Shown: positions 1 to 8,042, counted from the stretch's first letter. The stretch is 64,000 nt of DNA from Sabulicella rubraurantiaca (GCF_017355885.1 NZ_JAFEUU010000003.1:310001-374000); one strand, 5' to 3'. Made by a program: numbers and translations. The notes: generated by a model not told the origin, from the sequence alone.

Positions 1-958
1 GCGCGACGAGGCGGACGCGCGACAGATTGATGCCCGCCAGACCGACCTCGTGGCGGCCGACATCGAACTCGATGCCGCCGCCGAGCTTCACCGCCCATCC
101 AAAGCCGAGCGCTTGGCGCTGGTCGCCCAGATAGGTCGTCGCCGAACCGTCCAGCACCCAGCGCACCGGCCGGCCGAAGGCCTCCCACCCGGTGGGCCAG
201 CGGTACCGGGCCCACAGGCCCAGCGTCCTCGCAGTGGTGTTGCCGCGCGCGGCCGCCAGCGTGTCGCCGAAGGTCTCCAGCCTGATCTGCGTGTAGCGGA
301 GCTCGACGTCGATGTCCCGCGCCGGGCGGTGATCGTAGTAGGCGAGCATCAGGGACCCGCCATAGCCGCCGACATTGGCGTGCACGGAGCGGAGCCGGGA
401 GAACTCGACGTCGCTGCGGTTGTCCACGAAGGCTGCGAACAGGGAGGAGTCGCTGGCCGCGTAGCCGAGCGAGCCGTTCAGGATGGGCCGGAGGACCAGG
501 TGATCGGTCAGGCGAATGTCCCACCCCACCCCGAGCGTCGCGGCAGCGTTGTTCCACCGCAGCGGAAGCTGTCGCGCGCCCGCGCCGGTGAGCAGCGTGC
601 GCGGGTCGTAGCGGGCATAGCCGACATAGCTCTCGAGGAAGAGCGGGAACGAGTTGCTCACCGTGAAGCCGAAGCCGAACTGGCCGAGGGTCAGGGCTGG
701 CGCGGCTTCCCGGCCGCCTGGGTTGGACGAGGCGCGGTTCACGGTGATGGCATTGGAGGATCCGTCGGGCGTGACGTTGTAGCCCATGAGCGCGAGCACG
801 CCGCCCGGCCTTGGCCGAAGGCTGGCGATGGCCTCGCGGACCTGGTCGCGGGCAGTGCCGTCGCCCGCCTGCCCCGCTGCGGGAGGAGCCCAGGCGAGCC
901 ACGCCAGCACCATGGCCGGTCCCGCGATGGCCCACCGACGAGGCAATGGCGGCATCAT
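1..958 (-). CDS. Outer-membrane beta-barrel protein (autotransporter-barrel-like), 3' end cut by window
   Basis: Reading leftwards from an ATG at 958, 319 residues are visible before the window edge; the C-terminus is missing. The N-terminus is a signal peptide: a basic start (MPPLPRRW), a hydrophobic core to about residue 25, and a probable cleavage after PPAAGQA. The rest is made of alternating polar/hydrophobic stretches rich in Gly, Tyr, Trp and Phe (for example FPLFLESYVGYARY), as in transmembrane beta-strands. The pattern resembles the solitary outer-membrane autotransporter-type barrel families, with no passenger domain visible. The start overlaps the stop of the upstream lipoprotein gene in an ATGA junction, so the two are probably co-translated and may act together at the outer membrane. 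Family placement is by pattern only; the function is unknown. Confidence 0.7.
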   Translation of the reverse strand, partial: MMPPLPRRWAIAGPAMVLAWLAWAPPAAGQAGDGTARDQVREAIASLRPRPGGVLALMGYNVTPDGSSNAITVNRASSNPGGREAAPALTLGQFGFGFTVSNSFPLFLESYVGYARYDPRTLLTGAGARQLPLRWNNAAATLGVGWDIRLTDHLVLRPILNGSLGYAASDSSLFAAFVDNRSDVEFSRLRSVHANVGGYGGSLMLAYYDHRPARDIDVELRYTQIRLETFGDTLAAARGNTTARTLGLWARYRWPTGWEAFGRPVRWVLDGSATTYLGDQRQALGFGWAVKLGGGIEFDVGRHEVGLAGINLSRVRLVA

Positions 959-1914
959 CGCGCGTGCGGGCGGCGCTGCCGCGATGCCGGCTCGGTGGAT
1001 GGTGGCGGCGCGGGCGGCGGAGGCGGGCAGGGCGCAGCATCCGGCAGCCCGCCGGGAGTTCTCGGCAGAAAGGCGGCGAGGCGCATGAGCTGATCTCGCG
1101 TGGCCCGGACCTGCCGCGCCGTCTCCTCCTGCGGCAGGCGCGAGGCGCGTTCGTTCAGCAGCGCATGACCCTCTCCGACCTGGAGGAGCGCGCGGGCGTA
1201 GAGTGCGCGCGAGGCTTCCCGTGCGGCGAACTCGCGGTCGCGCAGGGCGGCGACGTCGCGCACCGCCTGCTGGGCCGCCGGATCGTGCGTCGCCCGCACC
1301 AACGCGGCATAGGCCTCGGCAGTCGCGGTCCGGTGCGGAGCGTCGGCCTCGTCAGGCGGCAGCACCGCGGCGAGCGCTGCAACGAGGGTTTGAACATCGC
1401 TGTCGGCCGCCTTGATCATGTCAGCGAGCTGCGGTGCCTGCGCGTTCCTGATGGTCGCTTCCCGCAGAAGGGCGCCGAGCGCCGCGACGGCGTGGCTCCC
1501 CGCTTCGCTCACGGTGGCCGCCCGCGGCACCAGGTGATAGGCGAAAGGGTTCTCGCGATAGGGCAGGGCGCCGTCATCCGCGAGGATGGTGAGCGCCCGG
1601 AGGTAGGTCGTGAGCGCCTCCTGCATGGCGCGAAGGCCGAGGCGCCGCGGATCCTCAGGCGCCCAGCTCACCTCGGCCGGCGCGCAGACGACGGCGACGA
1701 CCGGATAGTCCACGGTCGTGCTTGCGGTCCCGGCCCAATCCCGGACAGGTGTGTAGTCCGGCCAGCTGCAGGCAGCCGAGAGGAGGGTGAGTGCGATGGC
1801 GGCCACTGGCGCGATGCTTGCCCTCGGGGGCGGCGCCACGGCTTCCTTCGTCGCAGCTGCGCCGGTATGGCGCAAACGGCCTTCCGCGGTCACATCGCCT
1901 CCTCGTCCACACAT
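955..1914 (-). CDS. Predicted lipoprotein, function unknown
   Basis: 319 residues. After a roughly 30-residue polar lead there is a hydrophobic segment ending LLTLLSAACS-like (residues about 33-50), a plausible but non-ideal lipobox because the -3 residue is Ser rather than Leu. The mature part is Ala/Arg/Glu-rich and largely helical, with a Pro-rich C-terminal end (PPPPPAPPP). No enzymatic motif is visible. It overlaps the following outer-membrane barrel gene by 4 bases (ATGA), which suggests translational coupling. A periplasmic-facing lipoprotein partner of that barrel is inference. The only in-frame ATG near the 5' end is at 1914, but a GTG inside the leader could be the real start. Confidence 0.7.
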   Translation of the reverse strand: MCGRGGDVTAEGRLRHTGAAATKEAVAPPPRASIAPVAAIALTLLSAACSWPDYTPVRDWAGTASTTVDYPVVAVVCAPAEVSWAPEDPRRLGLRAMQEALTTYLRALTILADDGALPYRENPFAYHLVPRAATVSEAGSHAVAALGALLREATIRNAQAPQLADMIKAADSDVQTLVAALAAVLPPDEADAPHRTATAEAYAALVRATHDPAAQQAVRDVAALRDREFAAREASRALYARALLQVGEGHALLNERASRLPQEETARQVRATRDQLMRLAAFLPRTPGGLPDAAPCPPPPPAPPPSTEPASRQRRPHAR

Positions 1915-2088
1915 GACGCGCCGGAGGCATCCGGGTAGGGGCTGTTCCGTCCAACCGCCATTCCGGGCGCCGCTCGACGCTGAGCCGCCTCGGACCCGCG
2001 GATCTGCCCTTTGGCCGCAGTCTCCGAGCTGGAAATCGTATCGGGATTTTCCGCCCGAATCATGCGCTTTCCGCCAAGCGTGGCGCGG

Positions 2089-2484
2089 CTACGCCTCGCT
2101 TCCATCGGCTCGGCTGCGCGCCGTGGCGCCGTCACCCTCCGTCCCGTGCGTTACGCGCTTGCCGCCCGCCGTCGCCTCATAGGCTCTCACGGCCAGGGCG
2201 GCGACGAGCCCAGCCGCCGCGATGCCCAGCAACCCGATCGCCGCGGCGAGGAGCTTCGTCAGCGGTAGGCTCGGGGTGAGGTCCCCGTAGCCGATCGTCA
2301 GGCTGGTCACCGCGGCGAAGTAGAGCCCCTGGCCGAAGCCCCATCCCTCGATCGCGCCTACGGTCGCACCCAGACCCGCGATGACCGCCAGGAGCGCGGA
2401 CAGGATCGGCCAGAGGACGCCCAGCTCCTGGACGAGGGCGCGGAGGAAGGCACGTCGGACCTGCGCAACATCGTGCAGCGTCAT
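2089..2484 (-). CDS. Two-transmembrane potassium channel (Ion_trans_2 type)
   Basis: 131 residues with the minimal K+ channel plan: first membrane helix at about 22-43, pore helix, selectivity filter TIGYGD at 63-68, second helix at about 76-100, and a short polar tail. TIGYGD is the K+-selective filter signature, so a tetrameric K+ channel in the inner membrane is well supported. There is no RCK or cyclic-nucleotide domain, so gating is not evident. The start at 2484 is chosen because GGGGAGG lies 9 bases upstream; longer readings into 2760 lack channel features. A CBS-CBS-BON gene lies 157 bp upstream on the same strand and may be a regulatory partner. Confidence 0.88.
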   Translation of the reverse strand: MTLHDVAQVRRAFLRALVQELGVLWPILSALLAVIAGLGATVGAIEGWGFGQGLYFAAVTSLTIGYGDLTPSLPLTKLLAAAIGLLGIAAAGLVAALAVRAYEATAGGKRVTHGTEGDGATARSRADGSEA

Positions 2485-2641
2485 GGGTGACCGCCTCCCC
2501 GTCGCAGGCTGCCCGTGCCTGCACGCCCCGACGGTTCCGGTCGGCGTTGTAGGCAGCGGTGAAGCCCCGTGCCGCCACGCCGCGGCCCGCGCACTGCGTG
2601 ACGGGCAGGGGCGGCTCAATCCAGGGCCGGCGGGCCGTGCC

Positions 2642-3364
2642 TCAGCGCGTGATGCGCAGCAGCAGGGGCATCGGCGCCAGCTTGTCCACGACGGAGGCGA
2701 CACCCGGCACGCCCTCGGCCAGCACGCGCAAGGCCCCCCGGGCCGCGTCGCTGCGGGCAAAGCCGTGCAGCGTCACCACGCCGTTGGCGACGTGCGGATA
2801 GACCCAGAAGGTATCGGTCCAAGGTTGATCGTGCAGCGCGTCCGTGACGGCGCGCAGCAGCCCCGCGTCGTTGCCAGCCCGCCCGGCTGCGGTGGCGGAT
2901 TCAGTCCGGTTCTCCGTCTCCACCTGGTGCAACAAGGCCCGCAGCAAATCGGCGCGGGACACCAGCCCCGCCAGCTTTCCGCCCTCCACGACAAGGACGC
3001 GGCGAATATTGCGCTGCTCCATTAGCCGCGCGATCCGGTCGGCCGGCGCGTCGCCGGTCACCGTGACGAGATCCTTCGACATCACGTCGCGCGCCGTCCT
3101 GCCGCGCGCCTTGGCGAAGCGCTGAGCCGCAGGCTCCTTGTCGCGGAACATGTCGAAGAACCAGGTAACCGGTCCGCGCCGTGGTTCCTCGGCAAGGCGG
3201 CGAATCAGGTCGCCCTCGGTCACGATGCCCAGCGGCGCGCCGTCCGGGCCGACCACCGGCGCCGCGGAGATGCCACGCCCGGCCAGGAGTTCGGCGACTG
3301 CGGTCACCGGCATCTCCGGCGGGACGACCACGAGGGCGGTGGACATCAGCTCCTTCGCGTTCAC
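2642..3364 (-). CDS. CBS-CBS-BON domain protein
   Basis: 240 residues. CBS domain 1 spans about 5-60 (starts KELMSTALVVVPPEM, ends LGIVTEGDLIRRL), CBS 2 about 92-148 (ARDVMSKDLVTV to GLVSRADLLRAL), and a BON domain about 168-232 (HVANGVVTLHGFARS, then VPGVASVVDKL). Tandem CBS pairs bind adenine nucleotides; BON domains bind membranes or small ligands, and the E. coli BON protein Kbp binds K+. The insert between the CBS domains (WFFDMFRDKEPAAQRF) is typical of this architecture in alphaproteobacteria. No signal peptide is seen, so it is probably cytoplasmic. It is upstream of a K+ channel gene on the same strand; a role in sensing energy state or K+ is inference. Confidence 0.9.
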   Translation of the reverse strand: MNAKELMSTALVVVPPEMPVTAVAELLAGRGISAAPVVGPDGAPLGIVTEGDLIRRLAEEPRRGPVTWFFDMFRDKEPAAQRFAKARGRTARDVMSKDLVTVTGDAPADRIARLMEQRNIRRVLVVEGGKLAGLVSRADLLRALLHQVETENRTESATAAGRAGNDAGLLRAVTDALHDQPWTDTFWVYPHVANGVVTLHGFARSDAARGALRVLAEGVPGVASVVDKLAPMPLLLRITR

Positions 3365-3698
3365 GGCGCTCGCCTCCCTCGCGCATCTTCGGCGGGGACT
3401 GTCCCGCGCCGTGTCCCCAGAGCGCGCAAGACTGTCACGGCAACGCGCGCCGGGACGGAGCAGTGCGGTGTGGGCACGCGGCCAACCTAGCCAGAGGTGA
3501 TCCCGACGCGAACCGCGGAGGCTATCGGAAATCGCGGTAACTTGCCGCCGCTCAGGATCAGTCCTCAGAGGAGGATCCTTCGCGTTGCGGCCACGCTATC
3601 ATGCGATCGTCCTGGCGCTCGGTGAAGCGGGATGTCGGGTGCCGCGTCGGCTTCCCTTGCGCGCGCTGCCGGCTGTTGCGCCGGTGCGTCTCACAGCA
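3365..3698. other. Intergenic, 334 bp
   Basis: This lies between the 5' end of the CBS-BON gene and the 3' end of an AraC-type gene, both on the minus strand. No credible coding region was found. A short inverted repeat, AGGATC (3554-3559) and GATCCT (3574-3579), could form a weak hairpin, but without a T-tract it is not called a terminator. The CBS-BON promoter should lie in the left part; no clear -35/-10 pair could be assigned. Confidence 0.4.
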
Positions 3699-4760
3699 TC
3701 AGTTGACTGACCCTGCCTCCAGGACCGCAAGGCCCCGTGCGCGCGCCAGGGTCTCGGACGGCGTCTCGCCGAAGGCGGCGCGGTAGTCGTGCGAGAACTG
3801 GCCCAGGTGCCAGAAGCCGTGCGACAGCGCGACGGATTTCACCAAGGGCACCGGCCCATCCCGGTCGCGCAGCACGGCGCGAACCATGTGCAGGCGCCGG
3901 TACTTCAGGAAGCGGTGGGGGCTGACCAGAAACACGGCGCGGAACGCCTCGGAGAGGGCGGTGGCGGAGACGCCAAGCGCGTCGCATAGCTCGTCCGTGT
4001 AGATCGGGTGGTCGAGATGCGCCTGCAGATAAGCATCGGCCGCGACGACGATCCGATGCCGCCCGCGGGAGGCGCGCGGGATCCGGACCGTGGCGGACGA
4101 CCCCTCCTCGCTGACGGCGCTGGCGAGCAGTTCGCGCCCGGCGTCCAGGACAGCGTGGCGCAGCGCGCGGCGGGGCTGTTCGTTCTCGAAGATGTCGGGG
4201 CTCTCCGTCGCTGTCCGCTCGGCCGTCTGCACCACGCGTGCCATCCGGTCCCAGGCTTCCTGGGTCGCCGTGGCATAGGCATGGGATCCGGGCCGGAACG
4301 GCGCTGCCCATCCCAGGGGGGTCAGGAGCGCCTCTGCGTTTCCCCGAGGCAGGGTGAGCGCCGCATAGCGCGAGTCCCGCGGGCTCGCCCTGAGCAACTC
4401 GGACCCTTCGCTATAGATTCCGAACATGCGCCGCTGGGCCTGCATGCCGTTGAGCAGCAGCGTGCCCGCATGCGCGAGAGGAATCTGCAGGACGGCCATA
4501 CCGGGATTGGGCGTGGCAAAGCCCAGGAACGGCGTGCTCCGCCCGACCTGCAACGCCATGTCGCCCAGGCGGAAGGTGGTGGTGGCAACCTCGAACGGGC
4601 CGGAGCCGAGCGGCACGATCCGGTAGGAGGTGCCGGGCACTGCCTGCACCGCTTCTTCAGGTTCGCGCATCACTCGTGCTTCGACGGTCCGGCGCTTGGC
4701 GCCCGCCTGCGGATCATCATCCGAAGCCATAAGCATAGACGTTACAGCTGCATCATCCAT
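3699..4760 (-). CDS. AraC-family transcriptional regulator (paralogue 1)
   Basis: 353 residues. The N-terminal half (about 40-215) matches the AraC-binding-like cupin domain of the ligand-sensing type. The C-terminal 100 residues form the double helix-turn-helix: first helix pair around YTDELCDALGVSATALSEAF, second around SVALSHGFWHLGQFSHDYRA followed by FGETPSETLARAR. SHGFW.LG.FS.DYR is the recognition-helix signature of this family. It shares its architecture with the genes at 4901-5887 and 7016-7966, so three paralogues lie within 4.3 kb. The start is uncertain: the ATG at 4760 has no good ribosome-binding site, and in-frame ATGs at 4736 and 4730 are possible. The effector and targets are unknown. 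Confidence 0.88.
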   Translation of the reverse strand: MDDAAVTSMLMASDDDPQAGAKRRTVEARVMREPEEAVQAVPGTSYRIVPLGSGPFEVATTTFRLGDMALQVGRSTPFLGFATPNPGMAVLQIPLAHAGTLLLNGMQAQRRMFGIYSEGSELLRASPRDSRYAALTLPRGNAEALLTPLGWAAPFRPGSHAYATATQEAWDRMARVVQTAERTATESPDIFENEQPRRALRHAVLDAGRELLASAVSEEGSSATVRIPRASRGRHRIVVAADAYLQAHLDHPIYTDELCDALGVSATALSEAFRAVFLVSPHRFLKYRRLHMVRAVLRDRDGPVPLVKSVALSHGFWHLGQFSHDYRAAFGETPSETLARARGLAVLEAGSVN

Positions 4761-4766
4761 ATGCTT

Positions 4767-4779
4767 AAGAAATTTTCTT
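4767..4779. promoter_or_regulatory. AT-rich palindrome upstream of AraC paralogue 1
   Basis: AAGAAA-T-TTTCTT is a 6+6 inverted repeat in an unusually AT-rich stretch (about 4755-4795) for this genome, 7-19 bases before the 4760 ATG. It may be part of the promoter or an autoregulatory site, and its presence argues that the true start could be one of the downstream ATGs. Confidence 0.35.
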
Positions 4780-4900
4780 TACCAAATCGCAACCTGCGTT
4801 TGGACGGTCCTTGCACCGCCGCGGCGAGCGACCCAAAGGAGCGCCTGGGAGGCGCAGGGCATCGTGCCCAGCCTGTCCGATGCGGAGACCTCCGAGGGCT

Positions 4901-5887
4901 CTAGGCCCGCCGTCGCTCCTCGCCGTTCCGGGCCACCTCCGCTCCAAGGAGATCATCCAGCTGCTCACCAAAGGTCTGCTGGAAGTCGCGCGCCAAGCGG
5001 TCGAGATCCCAGAACCCATGGGCGAGCGCGATGGATCTGGGCGGGATGCCTTCCTCGAGCGCGCGACGGATCGCCGTGCGCAGCATCGTCAGCCGCCGCA
5101 GAAGGATATAGCGCTGCGTGCCCATGCCGAAGGTCTCGCGGATGGCCCGCCGCAGGCGGTCCGCGGGAACGCCGAGCGCGGCGGCGAGATCCACGGCAGT
5201 CGAGACGTGGCTCGATGCGGCGCGCAGGATCTCGTCGGCGGCCAGGATGAGTCGCCGCCGCGCGGCAGAGGACCACAAGATCCGCGTTGGCTCCCCGTCG
5301 AGCGGACCGACGAGCAACTCGTGAGTCGCTTCCAGCACCGAGGCGCGGAGCGAGCGGCGCGCCTCCTCGACCTCGAACACCTCGGGATCGGTGGCGGCGA
5401 CCTCGGCGGCGTCGCGCATCAGCCTCGCGGCCCCAGACCACGCGGCCGGATCGCAGACCAGCATCGCCGCCGCCCCGGGCCGGTGAACCGGCGAACTGCG
5501 CGCCAGATCGAGGCGGTCCAGCGTTGGCGTCCGCAGCGCCACCATCGCCCAGGCGAAATCGGCGTGGCTGGCGCTGTCGAAGCCCGCGCCGTCGACATAT
5601 GTCGCAACGGAGTGCGGCCGCGCCGGGGCACCGTTGAACAGGAAGGCGCCGTCATGGCGCAGCGGCAGCACCATCAGAAGCACGCCATCGGGAGAGGCGC
5701 CCTGCACGAGCACCGGCGTGCTCTGCCCGATCCGGATGGTGACATCGCCGAGCCCCAGATCCGTCGTCTCCATGGAGAAGGGGCCGGGCCGGAGTGGGCA
5801 GGCCACCCGGGACCCGACAGTCAGCCGGCCGTGCAGCTCATCCACATCGGAGAGCCGGACCACCTGAGTTCCCACGAAATTCATCAC
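4901..5887 (-). CDS. AraC-family transcriptional regulator (paralogue 2)
   Basis: 328 residues with the same layout as its neighbours: AraC-binding-like N-terminal sensor domain (about 15-200) and C-terminal double HTH (about 225-325). The first HTH includes DLAAALGVPADRLRRAI and the second includes SIALAHGFWDLDRLARDFQ. The second recognition helix (HGFWDLDRLARDF) differs from the HGFWHLGQFSHDY shared by paralogues 1 and 3, so it probably reads a different operator. It ends at 4901, 140 bp upstream of paralogue 1, and is divergent from the Rap1a-type gene at 6221. The start at 5887 is part of an ATGATG pair preceded by a weak AGGTG. Its ligand is not recognisable. Confidence 0.86.
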   Translation of the reverse strand: MMNFVGTQVVRLSDVDELHGRLTVGSRVACPLRPGPFSMETTDLGLGDVTIRIGQSTPVLVQGASPDGVLLMVLPLRHDGAFLFNGAPARPHSVATYVDGAGFDSASHADFAWAMVALRTPTLDRLDLARSSPVHRPGAAAMLVCDPAAWSGAARLMRDAAEVAATDPEVFEVEEARRSLRASVLEATHELLVGPLDGEPTRILWSSAARRRLILAADEILRAASSHVSTAVDLAAALGVPADRLRRAIRETFGMGTQRYILLRRLTMLRTAIRRALEEGIPPRSIALAHGFWDLDRLARDFQQTFGEQLDDLLGAEVARNGEERRRA

Positions 5888-6220
5888 CTGATGCTAACGT
5901 GTCATACGGCCACGCCTCAATGTCGGACGTCGGGTGAGAAGTGCCCGCATCCGCGATCGCGTATCGCAGTCTGGGGCATGCAAAGCCTGCCCAGCTCCAG
6001 CCTCCATGGGCCGGCGACCCGGGCTGCGGCGTCTCGCCTCGGTGTGGCTGCGACACAAGCGGATATTGACATGGTTCTGCCTATCTCACGAACGCAGCGG
6101 CCGCGTAGCCTCCGACATGCGCGGCGTGCCTGGGCCGGCGGGTCGTGCCAGACCAGCCCAGGCGTGCAGCGGGGATCACCTCGTCTTAGGGGCGAGAGCA
6201 CAAAAGGGAATCGTGGCCAT
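5888..6220. other. Divergent intergenic region, 333 bp
   Basis: It separates the minus-strand AraC gene from the plus-strand Rap1a-type gene, so it should hold promoters in both directions. A TTGACA hexamer is present at 6066-6071, but no good -10 lies 16-18 bases downstream. No credible coding region or strong hairpin was seen. Confidence 0.35.
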
Positions 6221-6649
6221 ATGCTTAGATCAGAAACGCCGCGACTGGCCGCCGGGATGCTTGTCCTCGCGGTCGCAGCCGCCGTCACCACACCCGCTTC
6301 GGCGCAGCTTTCCGAGCAGACCTTCCGCGGCGGAAGGACCAGCGATCTGGCCGCCCTCTGCTCCGCGAGCGATACCGACCTGGCCGGAACCGCCGCGCGG
6401 GCCTGGTGCCAGGGCTTCATCGTGGCGACCGCGCAGTACCACAACTCCGTGGCGGAAGCCGATCCGACGCGCGGTAGGCTCTATTGCGTGCCGGACCCGA
6501 ACATCACGCTCGACCAGATCCGCGCCTCCTTCGTGAACTGGGCGCGATCGCACCCGGAGCACGCCGGAACGCGGGCCGTGGACGGTCTGGTGCGCTTCGC
6601 CAGCGCGACCTGGCCCTGCCCGGTGTCCTCGTCCCGTGTCCGCCGCTGA
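6221..6649 (+). CDS. Secreted Rap1a/Tai-domain-like protein
   Basis: 142 residues. A Sec signal peptide (hydrophobic core 10-23, cleavage near TPASAQ at 24-29) is followed by a small domain with four cysteines (residues 47, 63, 89, 133) and the family pattern: ARAWCQGFIVATAQYHN, LYCVPDPNITLDQIRASFVN, a W...HPEHA segment and WPCP at the end. This is the pattern of the Rap1a/Tai immunity domain found in Serratia Rap proteins and many stand-alone periplasmic proteins. No type VI secretion genes or effector are nearby, so immunity is not supported here and the periplasmic role is unknown. The start at 6221 is chosen because the signal peptide begins there; AAGGGA lies about 12 bases upstream. It is followed 16 bases later by a lipoprotein gene, likely the same transcript. 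Confidence 0.75.
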   Translation: MLRSETPRLAAGMLVLAVAAAVTTPASAQLSEQTFRGGRTSDLAALCSASDTDLAGTAARAWCQGFIVATAQYHNSVAEADPTRGRLYCVPDPNITLDQIRASFVNWARSHPEHAGTRAVDGLVRFASATWPCPVSSSRVRR

Positions 6650-6665
6650 GCCAGGGAGCATCCCC

Positions 6666-6944
6666 ATGCGCAAGACCTTCACCTCCGCCGCTGCCGCGCT
6701 CGCCTTGGTCGGGCTGACGGGTTGTGCGGATCTCAGCCCCACCGCCCAGCGGACCATGACCGGCGGCCTCGGCGGCGCAGCCGGCGGTGCGATCATCGGC
6801 GCCATGGCGGGCGACGCCGGCGTCGGCGCGCTTATCGGTGCGGGCGTCGGCGCGGTCGGCGGGTATATTTACGACCAGCACAAGCAGTCGGAGCAGCGCG
6901 CCTACTCACGCGGGGTGCAGGCGGGTCGGTCCTCGACGCGGTAG
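6666..6944 (+). CDS. Glycine-zipper lipoprotein
   Basis: 92 residues. Signal peptide with lipobox LTGC (Cys20), then a glycine-zipper segment at about 32-68 (GGLGGAAGGAIIGAMAG, VGALIGAGVGAVGGYIYD) and a short polar tail. This is the pattern of small YMGG/Rick_17kDa-type outer-membrane lipoproteins. It begins at the second in-frame ATG (6666), supported by GGGAG about 8 bases upstream; the first ATG at 6636 overlaps the preceding gene. It is co-directional with the Rap1a-type gene, and its transcript probably ends at the hairpin at 6965-6984. The role in envelope integrity is inferred from the family. Confidence 0.82.
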   Translation: MRKTFTSAAAALALVGLTGCADLSPTAQRTMTGGLGGAAGGAIIGAMAGDAGVGALIGAGVGAVGGYIYDQHKQSEQRAYSRGVQAGRSSTR

Positions 6945-6964
6945 GACCTGGCTCGAAGGGCTGT

Positions 6965-6984
6965 GGCGGCGGCACGCCGCCGCC
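6965..6984. terminator. GC-rich hairpin between convergent genes
   Basis: GGCGGCGG and CCGCCGCC pair around a CACG loop, between the plus-strand lipoprotein (ends 6944) and the minus-strand AraC gene (ends 7016). The position suggests a bidirectional terminator, but there is no T-tract on either side. Confidence 0.55.
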
Positions 6985-7015
6985 GAGCATCCTTGCAGCG
7001 CGGTGGGCTATCGGC

Positions 7016-7966
7016 TCACCGCGCCCTGGCGAGCGTGTCGCTCGGGCTCTCCCCGTAATTCGCGCGGTAGTCATGAGAGAATTGGCCCAGGTGCCAGAAG
7101 CCGTGGGAGAGCGCCACCGCCTTGACCGAGCGCCAAGGCGCATCGTGGGCGAGCAGCATCGCACGCACCATCCCCAGGCGGCGCATCTTGAGGTAGCGGT
7201 GCGGGCTGACGCCGAAGGTCGCATGGAACGCTTCGTGCAACGCCGAGGCGGAGACGCCGAGCGCCTCGCACAGCTCATCCGTATAGATGGGCCGCGACGG
7301 GCAGGCGCAAAGATGTTCCTCCGCGCGCCGTACGACGAGGTGCCGCGTCGTGGCCCGGCGCCGCGCAGGGGCGGGGTTGCAGGGGAAGAGCAGTCCCCGC
7401 GCAGCAGAGGCGAGCTCGTCGCGCAGCGCCCGCCGCGGCTCGTGCTGGACCAGCAGGCTGGGGCCGGAGGTGGCAATCTCCTCAAGGTGACGAACGATGG
7501 CGGCGAAGTTCCGGTGCGCGCTAGCGTTCGCGCGTGCGACCCGGACTGCGCCGCGCCGCGGGGGCGGCTCGTCCTCGACCCCAAGCGCCGCAGCCCCGGA
7601 TGGATGCGCCGGATCCGCGCTGACGAAGGCGTAGGCGCAGTCGTCGCGGCAATCGGCGGCCAGCGTTGAGCCGGGTGCGAGCACCGCGACATCCTCATAC
7701 CCCACCGCGAGACCGTTCCAACGCGTGCCCTGGGCTCCATCCAGGGTTACCAGGCAACCGGACCGCTCCTCCGCCGTTGCGGCCATCAGCAGGACCGGCC
7801 GGGTGCGAACGACCTCCACGGCGAGCTCGTCGAGACGGATCGTGGCCACGGAGGCGCCGAAGCCTTCGGCTGGGAGCGCCACCACGCTTGCCTCGAGCGT
7901 CCGCAGCGCGGACACGAACTCTTCCACCTCGTCAAACTTGCCGATGCGCGCGCGCGCGTCCTGCAT
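7016..7966 (-). CDS. AraC-family transcriptional regulator (paralogue 3)
   Basis: 316 residues from the ATG at 7966. That ATG is preceded by GGACGGAGG at ideal spacing and is the first ATG of the frame; readings from further upstream would start on TTG and run through an operator-like repeat. The N-terminal sensor domain covers about 10-190. The C-terminal double HTH contains YTDELCEALGVSASALHEAF and VALSHGFWHLGQFSHDYRA, then GESPSDTLARAR. The recognition helix matches paralogue 1 (3699-4760) almost exactly, so these two may bind related operators. Twin palindromes lie 31-76 bases upstream of its start. Confidence 0.88.
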   Translation of the reverse strand: MQDARARIGKFDEVEEFVSALRTLEASVVALPAEGFGASVATIRLDELAVEVVRTRPVLLMAATAEERSGCLVTLDGAQGTRWNGLAVGYEDVAVLAPGSTLAADCRDDCAYAFVSADPAHPSGAAALGVEDEPPPRRGAVRVARANASAHRNFAAIVRHLEEIATSGPSLLVQHEPRRALRDELASAARGLLFPCNPAPARRRATTRHLVVRRAEEHLCACPSRPIYTDELCEALGVSASALHEAFHATFGVSPHRYLKMRRLGMVRAMLLAHDAPWRSVKAVALSHGFWHLGQFSHDYRANYGESPSDTLARAR

Positions 7967-7996
7967 GGCAGCCTCCGTCCGGATCGCCGTTGGCGC

Positions 7997-8042
7997 CTTG
8001 ATTTTGCTCAAGATCGTCGTTGCTGTCTTGATCTTCCTCAAG
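7997..8042. promoter_or_regulatory. Tandem operator-like palindromes upstream of AraC paralogue 3
   Basis: Two copies of the same inverted repeat, CTTGATTTTGCTCAAG at 7997-8012 and CTTGATCTTCCTCAAG at 8027-8042, each of form CTTGA-N6-TCAAG. They start exactly 30 bp apart, about three helical turns, so proteins bound to both would sit on one face. They lie 31-76 bases upstream of the 7966 start, where promoter control would act. Confidence 0.7.
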
